A stretch of DNA of 6,772 nucleotides from an uncultured Bacteroidales bacterium. Its GTDB lineage: Bacteria > Bacteroidota > Bacteroidia > Bacteroidales > UBA932. Each line of letters opens with the position of its first letter. The stretch's first letter is position 1. The translations under genes were made by a program, and so were the position numbers. Positions 1 to 4,407 of the stretch are shown piece after piece. The notes beneath the pieces were generated by a model. The model saw only the letters and a program-made list of their open reading frames with translations, was not told where the DNA came from and ran no database searches. The stretch is from positions 1 through 6,772 of the forward strand of contig CAJUEK010000078.1 in the NCBI GenBank assembly GCA_910585445.1, in the 5' to 3' direction.

Positions 1-1
1 C

Positions 2-130
2 CTCGAGGGTGTGAAAATCATCGAGGAGGCATACCAGCCGACCGTCTCCAAGAAGTTCATCCGCGCCCAGTACAAGAACGACAAGGGCGCATGGTGCTAC
101 ATACCCCTGGGCATGACCGATGTTGATTAA
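2..130 (+). CDS. C-terminal end of a DUF3164-like phage early protein (partial)
   Basis: This is the last 42 codons of a gene entering from the left edge, ending with TAA at 128-130. The tail contains SKKFIRAQYKNDKGAW followed by CYIPLGMTDVD. This resembles my recollection of the C-terminus of DUF3164 proteins, which end in a pattern like SKxYIRxYxRxxxGxWxxIPLDIA. DUF3164 proteins are common in the early region of Mu-like phages of Proteobacteria and Bacteroidota, near the transposase and Gam genes; their biochemical role is unknown. If the call is right, this window begins at the end of the early region. The identification rests on a short tail only, so the family name is tentative, while the reading frame itself is clear: codon use matches the downstream genes and the next gene starts 6 nt later. 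Confidence 0.6.
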   Translation, partial: LEGVKIIEEAYQPTVSKKFIRAQYKNDKGAWCYIPLGMTDVD

Positions 131-136
131 AACCTG

Positions 137-340
137 ATGAAAATGGAAAAAGAAATCAAGAGACCGCCCCGGATCGCGGTGTGCAAGGAATGTCACGGCA
201 CCGGGATACAGCAGACCGACGCGCCCCGGAGACACCCGGCACCGTGTCCGCAGTGCGAGGGCAGCGGCCGGGTCACGGTGAGCAGCGTGACGACACTCGA
301 TATCAGACCTTACAGACAGATACAGGTTAAAACCATGTGA
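137..340 (+). CDS. Small zinc-finger protein with two DnaJ-type CxxCxGxG motifs
   Basis: A 67-residue protein with two CxxCxGxG motifs, CKECHGTG at residues 16-23 and CPQCEGSG at 37-44. This is the minimal pair of cysteine knuckles found in the DnaJ zinc-binding domain, so one zinc ion bound by Cys16, Cys19, Cys37 and Cys40 is expected. There is no J domain and no membrane segment. Such stand-alone mini zinc fingers occur in phage early operons and probably bind nucleic acid or protein; the exact role is unknown. ATG at 137 lies 6 nt after the previous stop; an in-frame ATG at 143 is an alternative. The stop overlaps a possible GTG start (337) of the next gene, which suggests coupled translation in one operon. 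Confidence 0.75.
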   Translation: MKMEKEIKRPPRIAVCKECHGTGIQQTDAPRRHPAPCPQCEGSGRVTVSSVTTLDIRPYRQIQVKTM

Positions 341-345
341 CAGCA

Positions 346-606
346 ATGGCAGACAAGCGCGGCATGTCCTACAGAAAGCGCGTCGAGGACATAAACCGGA
401 TATATGACCGGTACGCCAGGAGCGGACTGAGCAACCGGGAGATATGGCGCAGGTACATATATCCGGCCTATTGGATCAGCGAGCGCACTTTCTACAACAT
501 CATGAACGCCACGGCAGGGCTTGAAACCCCGGTCGTGGCGTCCGACATGCCGAGCCTGTTTGACTTTGCAGACGAAAACCCCGAAAAAGAAGATACGGAT
601 GAATGA
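346..606 (+). CDS. Small HTH-like phage protein of unknown role
   Basis: An 86-residue protein from ATG 346. A GTG at 337, overlapping the previous stop, would add three residues. Residues 8-53 are strongly helical and basic. They include SGLSNREIWRRYIYP, then a short turn and SERTFYNIM at 45-53. This looks like a helix-turn-helix in which SERTFY begins the recognition helix, as in Mor/C- and resolvase-like HTH domains. The last 25 residues are acidic (DENPEKEDTDE). I recognise the overall style from Bacteroidota transposable prophages but cannot name a family. A DNA-binding or regulatory role is inferred, possibly at the switch from early to late genes given its place before the morphogenesis gene. 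It overlaps the next gene by 8 nt. Confidence 0.7.
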   Translation: MADKRGMSYRKRVEDINRIYDRYARSGLSNREIWRRYIYPAYWISERTFYNIMNATAGLETPVVASDMPSLFDFADENPEKEDTDE

Positions 607-1162
607 CATTGACCGGCAGACACGCGCCATCTTCAAGAGCATACTGCGCGACATCAAGGTGGAGCTCGGCGACGAGTTCGACCGGAATTTCGAGCGCGAG
701 GCCTTCTTCTCGCAGTCATGGGCCAGGCGCAAAAGCCCGACACGTCCGGGCGGCCACATACTTGTTGACACCGGCGCCCTCCGCCGGAGCGTCCGGAGCG
801 AGATAAGGGAGAGCAGCATCGTGTTCTTCAGCGACCTTCCCTACGCCGCCATCCACAACGAGGGGGGCGAGATAAAGGTGACCGCCAGGATGAAGCGCTT
901 CTTCTGGTACAAATACTACTCCGCCACCGGCTCCTTCGGCCGACGTAAGGACGGCACGTTGAGGCAGGACAAGAGAAACAGGCAGCTCACTTCCGAGGCT
1001 GACTTCTGGAAGGCGATGGCGCTTATGAAGGTCGGAGGCACCATCAAGATACCGCAGCGCAAGTTCCTCGGGAAATCGCCGGAAGTTGAGGCTGCGGTGA
1101 GGGAAATCATCGAAGAGAACCTTAACGAGTACATCAACAATATAAATTTCAATATTAAATGA
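599..1162 (+). CDS. Phage virion morphogenesis protein, Mu G-like (Phage_tail_S family)
   Basis: A 187-residue protein of the Mu gpG / P2 gpS virion-morphogenesis family, which acts at head or tail completion during particle assembly. Family hallmarks are visible in order: a helical N-terminus; SWARRKSPTRPGG at about 40-52; the signature LVDTGALRRSV at 55-65; a strand followed by YAAIHNEGG at 82-90; a basic aromatic stretch with FFWYKYY; and IPQRKFLG at 151-158, which ends the conserved core. A longer in-frame opening back to 521 lies inside the preceding gene and is not conserved in style, so ATG 599 (protein start MNDIDRQTRA) is preferred; it overlaps the previous stop by 8 nt. In phage Mu, G follows F directly. 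Here F is on the opposite strand about 3.2 kb away, so the usual block is split. Confidence 0.88.
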   Translation: MNDIDRQTRAIFKSILRDIKVELGDEFDRNFEREAFFSQSWARRKSPTRPGGHILVDTGALRRSVRSEIRESSIVFFSDLPYAAIHNEGGEIKVTARMKRFFWYKYYSATGSFGRRKDGTLRQDKRNRQLTSEADFWKAMALMKVGGTIKIPQRKFLGKSPEVEAAVREIIEENLNEYINNINFNIK

Positions 1163-1425
1163 GAGAAAATGACAAACCCCTCAACGGCTTAGTGCTGAAT
1201 GGGAAATTTTATGAAGCAGTAGATCTGACCGAGGAAGAAGTTGATGCTATTACCGAGAGTGGGCATGGGCTATGTAATGAAAGTTGCGATTTTCAAGACT
1301 ATTGTATGGGGTTTGCCAAAGACCGCTGTCGCTTAGTATGTGATAAGATTCCCTTTCCGCATACGGAGTGCTACACAGTCTTCCGCTTCTCCCAGTCAGT
1401 CACCGATAAAATTAATAAGAAATGA
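1159..1425 (+). CDS. Small cysteine-rich protein of unknown function
   Basis: An 88-residue protein with six cysteines (39, 43, 49, 57, 61, 71) concentrated between residues 39 and 71, including CNESCDFQDYC and CRLVC. This is suggestive of a zinc site or, less likely in the cytoplasm, disulfides. The N-terminal part (LNGLVLNGKFYEAVDLTEEE) looks like a small beta unit. There is no signal peptide. It overlaps both neighbours by 4 nt (ATGA at 1159 and at 1422), so it is translated within the morphogenesis operon. It is noticeably richer in A and T: 1201-1260 contains 25 G/C of 60, against 32 of 60 at 601-660. That suggests later acquisition into the operon. I do not recognise the family. Confidence 0.75.
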   Translation: MRENDKPLNGLVLNGKFYEAVDLTEEEVDAITESGHGLCNESCDFQDYCMGFAKDRCRLVCDKIPFPHTECYTVFRFSQSVTDKINKK

Positions 1426-1898
1426 GAGAGGAAATATATAACGCAATCAAGAATAGGCTCGAGGCATTGTGCGTCAATGCAGCCGGAGAATATTATGAAC
1501 GCCCGGACGAGGCAGACATGGATGATGATATTTATCCTCGTGCGATAAGGCACATAGACCTATGGAACCATAATGTCGAGTTTATCGAACAGGAGGTCGC
1601 ATGGGAGCGTCCGGCAGTGTTCATCGAGTTCGTGCCCTTCAAGTGGCACGCCATTGTGCCGGGAGTCGAATACCGGGCACAGCCGCTGATCAACCTCCAT
1701 GTGGTTACAGACTGGGCAGAGCAGAAAGGCATCGGCGAGTTCCGGCTGCTCGACAGGATTCATGAGCTGCTTGCCGGCCTGGAGGGAAACACCTTCATGG
1801 AGTTTGACATTGACAGTTCTGCAACCAACCACAACCACGAGGATATTGTCGAGAACATCGAGACCTATACCTGCGTCGGATTCCGACATCTGAAATAA
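1422..1898 (+). CDS. Putative tail-terminator/completion protein (Mu gp37-like position)
   Basis: A 158-residue protein starting at an ATGA overlap with the upstream stop. The layout fits small tail-terminator or tail-completion proteins: an N-terminal helix (EEIYNAIKNRLEAL, residues 3-16), a central beta region with ERPAVFIEFVPFKW (62-75) and PLINLHVVTDWAE (88-100), a helix RLLDRIHELLAGLEG (108-122), and a final strand ETYTCVGFRHL (147-157). That order (helix, strands, amphipathic helix, strand) is the fold style of Mu gp37/DUF1834 and other terminators that cap the tail tube. The assignment rests on predicted layout and on position after the Mu G-like gene; there is no diagnostic motif, so the function is tentative. 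It is the last + strand gene before the convergent hairpin at 1931-1967. Confidence 0.6.
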   Translation: MREEIYNAIKNRLEALCVNAAGEYYERPDEADMDDDIYPRAIRHIDLWNHNVEFIEQEVAWERPAVFIEFVPFKWHAIVPGVEYRAQPLINLHVVTDWAEQKGIGEFRLLDRIHELLAGLEGNTFMEFDIDSSATNHNHEDIVENIETYTCVGFRHLK

Positions 1899-1930
1899 GG
1901 TCCCATAAACGCGCCGTGTCGCAAAGGAAA

Positions 1931-1967
1931 GAGAGAGCCGCATCCTTTATCGGGTTGCGGCTCTCTC
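1931..1967. terminator. Shared hairpin terminator between convergent operons
   Basis: A perfect 12-bp inverted repeat (1931-1942 with 1956-1967, GAGAGAGCCGCA and its complement) encloses a 13-nt loop. It lies 32 nt after the stop of the + strand operon and 26 nt after the stop of the - strand methylase gene, as expected of a terminator shared by converging transcripts. The - strand reading is followed by TTTCCTTTGC, a modest U-rich tract. The + strand side has no U-run, so termination there may be weaker. Confidence 0.7.
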
Positions 1968-1993
1968 GGCTATATATGGGCGCGGAAGCGGCC

Positions 1994-2848
1994 TCAGACG
2001 GCCTCCTCCGGGGCATTGCCCAGCTCGGTGAAGAGCATTATGTCCGTGTAGCGGGCATTGTAGTTCATGGTCGCGTCAAACTCCCTGCGCCGGCAGCGCT
2101 CGAAAGGGTTTCCGAGCGACGGGTTGCGCCCCATCCACTCGCACAGCTCCACGAGAGAGGACTTGTCGGAGGTGAAATAAACGAAGTCATGGCCGGAGAG
2201 CACAGACAGCACGTCGAGGTAGTCGGCGAGACGCCATGACATGCGGTAAGTGCCGACCTCGGTTGACAGATAGGGAGGGTCGACCAGGAACACCACGCCG
2301 GGCATGTTCCTGAAGCGCTCGAACAGCTCCCGGTAGTCGCACGACTCTATCTCCAGTCCGGCAAGATAGTCAGGGCATTCGGCATATCCGGTTTTGCGGA
2401 CATTGTTGTAGAGCGTTTCCCTGCGCATTTCAGGGATGCTCATCTTGTACTTCATCGAGAACATCAGCGATGACGACAGCGTGATGAAGTCGAGATAGCC
2501 TGTCTCGCGCTCCTCCTGCTCGAGCAGCCTGAAAATTTCCTCCCTCGCCTCGCCGGTCACGGGCTTGTGGCGCGGGAACCGCGAGGCAATGGGACGGATA
2601 CGGTCAAGCAGGGCGTTGGTACGCGGAATCTCCTCGATGCGCCGGCGGTAGTTGTCAAAATCGTTGTATATTACCCGGGAGGCGGGATGGATATGCTTAG
2701 TGATATGCGACAGCAGCCCGGAGCCACCGAAAAGGTCGACGAACACAGTTCCGGCAGGGTATTGCCTTACCACCTCGATGAAGTGTTTTGCGAACATTCG
2801 CTTCTGCCCCACAAAGGGCAGTGGAGCGGACAGATAAAGGCGGCTCAT
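1994..2848 (-). CDS. D12-class DNA N6-adenine methyltransferase
   Basis: A 284-residue DNA adenine methyltransferase of the D12 (Dam-like, class alpha) family, which transfers a methyl group from S-adenosylmethionine to adenine N6 in duplex DNA. Visible motifs are the N-terminal LPFVGQKRMF (10-19, the [WF]-x-G-x-K SAM-binding motif X), FVDLFGGSG (36-44, motif I), YNDFD (61-65, acidic residues contacting SAM ribose) and VDPPY (189-193, catalytic DPPY motif IV). Residues 200-275 are the C-terminal part of the catalytic fold. All expected catalytic residues are present and the length is typical of Dam (about 270-290). Its ATG overlaps the stop of the thymidylate-synthase-like gene by 3 nt, so the two are co-translated. 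A solitary methylase without a restriction partner here most likely protects or marks phage DNA; the target site cannot be read from the sequence. Confidence 0.92.
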   Translation of the reverse strand: MSRLYLSAPLPFVGQKRMFAKHFIEVVRQYPAGTVFVDLFGGSGLLSHITKHIHPASRVIYNDFDNYRRRIEEIPRTNALLDRIRPIASRFPRHKPVTGEAREEIFRLLEQEERETGYLDFITLSSSLMFSMKYKMSIPEMRRETLYNNVRKTGYAECPDYLAGLEIESCDYRELFERFRNMPGVVFLVDPPYLSTEVGTYRMSWRLADYLDVLSVLSGHDFVYFTSDKSSLVELCEWMGRNPSLGNPFERCRRREFDATMNYNARYTDIMLFTELGNAPEEAV

Positions 2849-3489
2849 ACGTTCAGCTCGAATTTTACGCCGTCCTCACCTGCAAGGAGGCGGCGTGTGT
2901 TCTCGATATTGTTGTCGTACACATGCACGTTGCCCAGGAACAGTGTTATCGACTTGAGGGGGAAGTCTATGTGCCGGGCCATGAGGTAGAGGTGGTATAT
3001 GTCGGCCGGCAGCCCGAGGTTCGCGTCGGAGCTGCGCTGGTAGGCCGACACTACAAGTTCCCCGTCCTCGATCTGGAACTGCACGAGCGACAGGCATGGC
3101 GCCTGGCTGCTCTCGGCCTCGGTAGCGCCGAGGAACAGCACATAGTTCTTTGACGGGCGGCGCTCCGAGTTTATCCGGGCGAGCAGCGGCGGCAGCTTCT
3201 CGAAGTAAGTGGGATAGGAATTGACAAGGATCGAGCCGCAGTAGTCCCACCAGTTTATTCCGGCCTCGCGGTACTTCTCCACCGAGCGCTCGCCGCTCAT
3301 GAAGAGGCGCAGCTCCGAGCGGAGCTTGCGGCGGGCCAGTCCGTGCCCCTCGAAAATTTCAAGCAGGTCTGCCGGGGAAAGCGAGAGCTGCTCGTTGATA
3401 AGGTAAGTGATGTTGCCCTTCTTGTTGATCTGGTGCTTGCCTGTGTCAAGAATCCGGGCAAGAATTTGATGATATTTGTTTCGTGCCAT
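2845..3489 (-). CDS. Thymidylate-synthase-fold protein, possible cytosine-nucleotide (dCMP) modifying enzyme
   Basis: A 214-residue divergent member of the thymidylate synthase / dCMP hydroxymethylase family. Aligning by eye to E. coli ThyA gives: KYHQILARILDTG (5-17); SELRLFMSG (58-66, Glu59 = ThyA Glu58); APCLSLVQF (130-138, nucleophile Cys132 = Cys146); YQRSSDANLGLPADI (150-164, Arg152 = Arg166, Asp155 = Asp169); and GNVHVYDNNIENT (186-198, His189 and Tyr191 = His207 and Tyr209). Spacing from Cys to residue 163 is 31, the same as in ThyA and T4 gp42. ThyA Asn177, which reads uracil, is Asp163 here, as in T4 dCMP hydroxymethylase (Asp179). The His after the nucleophile is Leu. Phosphate-binding Arg126/127 appear replaced (SKN) and Arg21 is Lys, so the natural substrate is uncertain. 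The C-terminus is about 40 residues shorter than ThyA. ATG 3489 is chosen because the homology starts there; the longer frame to 3570 overlaps the upstream gene. Confidence 0.8.
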   Translation of the reverse strand: MARNKYHQILARILDTGKHQINKKGNITYLINEQLSLSPADLLEIFEGHGLARRKLRSELRLFMSGERSVEKYREAGINWWDYCGSILVNSYPTYFEKLPPLLARINSERRPSKNYVLFLGATEAESSQAPCLSLVQFQIEDGELVVSAYQRSSDANLGLPADIYHLYLMARHIDFPLKSITLFLGNVHVYDNNIENTRRLLAGEDGVKFELNV

Positions 3490-3513
3490 TTCTGTTGATT
3501 GTTGGTGATGGCG

Positions 3514-3541
3514 CAAAGGTAGGCATAGGGGACTGTTCCCC
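3514..3541 (-). promoter_or_regulatory. Candidate - strand promoter box with adjacent palindrome
   Basis: On the - strand, TACCTTTG at 3521-3514 matches the Bacteroidota -7 consensus TAnnTTTG perfectly and lies 24 nt upstream of the thymidylate-synthase-like ATG. Just upstream sits the inverted repeat GGGGA-CTGT-TCCCC (3528-3541), which could be an operator or a small attenuating hairpin. No clear TTTG at -33 is visible, so activator dependence is possible. The 70-nt gap in an otherwise overlapping gene group supports an internal promoter. Confidence 0.45.
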
Positions 3542-3559
3542 CGCCATCGAGAACGGCAA

Positions 3560-3802
3560 TCACAATGCATCGTGGCTGCAGTCAGTACGGAAGTGCCGGA
3601 GAAGGCTGTAAACCTTTCGCTCGCTTACTCCGTATCGGTCCGCGAGGACGGCCACGGCATAGGAGACCTTGTCGCCGGAGTTCACCATGTCGCAGAACTC
3701 CGAGAAGAGATCAATATAGCGGGTGTCGTCGAGCCTCACACCCATTCGCCCGAGTCTTTCAAGCATCTCCCTGTTAAATTTCAGAATCTCAAATACAGTC
3801 AT
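3560..3802 (-). CDS. Small helix-turn-helix DNA-binding protein, Mor-like in style
   Basis: An 80-residue helical protein. Residues 1-45 form an N-terminal helical part (TVFEILKFNREMLERL and a second helix around YIDLFSEFCDMV). Residues 49-70 read AVAVLADRYGVSERKVYSLLRH, a clear helix-turn-helix in which LADRYGVSE is helix-turn and RKVYSLL the recognition helix. This resembles the C-terminal HTH of Mor/C transcription activators of Mu and resolvase-like domains, and small proteins of this type recur in Bacteroidota transposable prophages; the comparison is by motif only. It is the first gene of the - strand group with the thymidylate-synthase-like and methylase genes. Its start codon lies only 15 nt from the opposed TAATTTTG box at 3818, so it may regulate that divergent promoter or itself. 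Confidence 0.75.
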   Translation of the reverse strand: MTVFEILKFNREMLERLGRMGVRLDDTRYIDLFSEFCDMVNSGDKVSYAVAVLADRYGVSERKVYSLLRHFRTDCSHDAL

Positions 3803-3817
3803 GTCAGGAAAATTTAT

Positions 3818-3825
3818 TAATTTTG
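3818..3825 (+). promoter_or_regulatory. Promoter -7 box (TAATTTTG) in front of the long hairpin
   Basis: TAATTTTG is a perfect match to the Bacteroidota -7 consensus TAnnTTTG. No TTTG is visible at the -33 position, which would fall around the start codon of the divergent HTH gene. A TGTCAGGAAAAT stretch upstream (3802-3813) is nearly identical to one upstream of the second box at 4327. Transcription would begin near 3830-3832, right at the base of the hairpin. Confidence 0.5.
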
Positions 3826-3829
3826 CAGT

Positions 3830-3926
3830 GTCTCACTTATTAAAAACAGCGCCACTGTGCAGCCAGGGATGGCATAATGCCCTCGGCGGCTGCACAGTGG
3901 TGCTATTTGTTTTTAGAAAGTGAGAC
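3830..3926 (+). ncRNA. Possible structured RNA: long near-complete hairpin, or bidirectional terminator
   Basis: These 97 nt form one nested hairpin. The outer 9 bp pair GTCTCACTT (3830-3838) with AAGTGAGAC (3918-3926). Then AAAAAC (3842-3847) pairs with GTTTTT (3909-3914). The core is a perfect 13-bp stem CCACTGTGCAGCC (3852-3864) with 3888-3900, extended by GC/GU pairs. A small GGCA/TGCC hairpin sits in the loop (3871-3881). The TAATTTTG box lies 5 nt upstream, so a transcript would start and end on paired arms. The core stem is followed by a U-rich tract on both strands (ATTTGTTTTT on +, GTTTTTAAT on -), so the simplest role is a bidirectional terminator separating the upstream - strand genes from the HTH gene. 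A free small RNA is the more interesting alternative. No coding potential is seen here. Confidence 0.5.
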
Positions 3927-3940
3927 GTCTAAATAACAGG

Positions 3941-3970
3941 CCGGGGGCATTTTTTTGTGCCCGCCCCCGG
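3941..3970 (-). terminator. GC-rich hairpin after the 96-aa gene
   Basis: CCGGGGGC (3941-3948) pairs perfectly with GCCCCCGG (3963-3970), and an inner GGGCA/TGCCC alternative is available around a run of seven T in the loop. It lies 38 nt downstream of the stop of the - strand gene at 4009, and on that strand it is followed by CCTGTTATTTAG. This fits a terminator for that gene, though the U-tract is weak. Confidence 0.5.
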
Positions 3971-4008
3971 ATGGACAATGGTATTTCAGGTCATAGAAGA
4001 CATTGGAT

Positions 4009-4299
4009 CTATTCTTTTTTAGCAGGTTTTACCGGTTGATCCAAAATAACGGATCGATGCCACTTGTCAGGGCGAAATGCGGTTACGGCAAACAACGCAG
4101 CAAGCCGGAGGTAATCAAAGAAGCCGGGAGCAAATACCCCATCATATATCCTTTCCCCTATGATGTCCCTAATTTTGTCAAAGGAGACGCATCCATGACA
4201 GTGGGTTTCGGTGTAAATTCTCACCATCAGGCAATGGATGAATAACTTTTTGCCCTCTTGAAACATTTTCTGACGAATATTTATATTTTTCTTGTCCAT
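4009..4299 (-). CDS. 96-residue protein of unknown function, candidate immunity protein
   Basis: A 96-residue basic protein: N-terminal charged helix (MDKKNINIRQKMFQEGKKLF), a central region with HCHGC at 33-37 and a mixed segment FDKIRDIIGERIYDGVFAPGFFDYLRLAALF, and a lysine-rich end (KPAKKE). There is no signal peptide, and the short hydrophobic patch LRLAALFAVTAF (65-75) is too short and too near charges to be a confident membrane segment. I do not recognise the family. It is the first gene after the MuF-toxin gene in the same direction, 100 nt downstream, and is similarly AT-rich (27 G/C of 60 at 4201-4260). In polymorphic toxin systems that is the usual place of the immunity gene, so this is the best local candidate, by position only. 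The opposing frame at 4003-4245 is less protein-like. Confidence 0.6.
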   Translation of the reverse strand: MDKKNINIRQKMFQEGKKLFIHCLMVRIYTETHCHGCVSFDKIRDIIGERIYDGVFAPGFFDYLRLAALFAVTAFRPDKWHRSVILDQPVKPAKKE

Positions 4300-4304
4300 A
4301 AACT

Positions 4305-4334
4305 TTTGTGTCTGGAAAATAATTAATAATTTTG
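4305..4334 (+). promoter_or_regulatory. Bacteroidota-type promoter (TTTG - 18 nt - TAATTTTG) for a small RNA
   Basis: TTTG at 4305-4308 and TAATTTTG at 4327-4334 are spaced by 18 nt, very close to the Bacteroidota primary sigma-factor consensus (TTTG at -33, TAnnTTTG at -7). Transcription would start near 4340 on the + strand, away from the 96-aa gene and towards the 3' end of the MuF gene. The only thing downstream is the compact hairpin element 4340-4407. Confidence 0.65.
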
Positions 4335-4339
4335 CGATA

Positions 4340-4407
4340 GCCTAAGAAGGCGAGGGAACTTCACCGTCGCCTGGGTCATAAGCTGACTTTCGAGTCGGCT
4401 TATTTTG
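4340..4407 (+). ncRNA. Predicted small RNA of about 68 nt with intrinsic terminator
   Basis: Downstream of a good promoter lie two hairpins and no usable reading frame. Hairpin 1 pairs AGGCGA (4348-4353) with TCGCCT (4367-4372) and has an inner GG/CC step. Hairpin 2 is an 11-bp stem (4378-4388 with 4393-4403, one G-U pair) capped by a TTCG tetraloop and followed by TTTTG, a standard intrinsic terminator for the + strand. A single-stranded linker TGGGTC joins them. The 3' end overlaps the MuF stop codon (4400-4402) on the opposite strand, so the RNA is antisense to the last bases of that mRNA. It could be a trans-acting phage sRNA, an antisense regulator of the toxin-immunity junction, or merely a terminated short transcript. 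No known RNA family is recognised. Confidence 0.6.
4378..4407 (+). terminator. Intrinsic terminator with TTCG loop
   Basis: ATAAGCTGACT (4378-4388), loop TTCG, AGTCGGCTTAT (4393-4403), then TTTTG. This is a compact GC-containing stem with a short U-run on the + strand. It ends the predicted small RNA and also blocks + strand transcription from running antisense into the MuF gene. On the - strand there is no U-run after the stem, so it is a one-way terminator that contains the MuF stop codon in its stem. Confidence 0.7.

Noticed and set aside
521..598. N-terminal extension of the Mu G-like protein
   Set aside because: It lies wholly within the upstream gene and reads as basic low-quality sequence; ATG 599 gives the expected length and N-terminus.
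1560..1943. 127-residue - strand open frame opposite the tail-terminator-like gene
   Set aside because: Antisense shadow of a gene that is coupled to its neighbour by a 4-nt overlap; it also runs through the shared terminator region without any recognisable domain.
3490..3570. N-terminal extension of the thymidylate-synthase-like protein (27 extra residues)
   Set aside because: The extension covers the -7 box and palindrome, overlaps the upstream stop, and is not like the family, whose homology begins at the ATG at 3489.
3830..3926. Long inverted repeat as ends of a miniature transposon
   Set aside because: No target-site duplication flanks the arms and no transposase is nearby; the arms form one nested hairpin rather than separate terminal repeats.
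4003..4245. 80-residue + strand open frame opposite the 96-aa gene
   Set aside because: Low-complexity, no start context or family features; the - strand frame has a better N-terminus, a charged C-terminus and the same direction as the adjacent gene.
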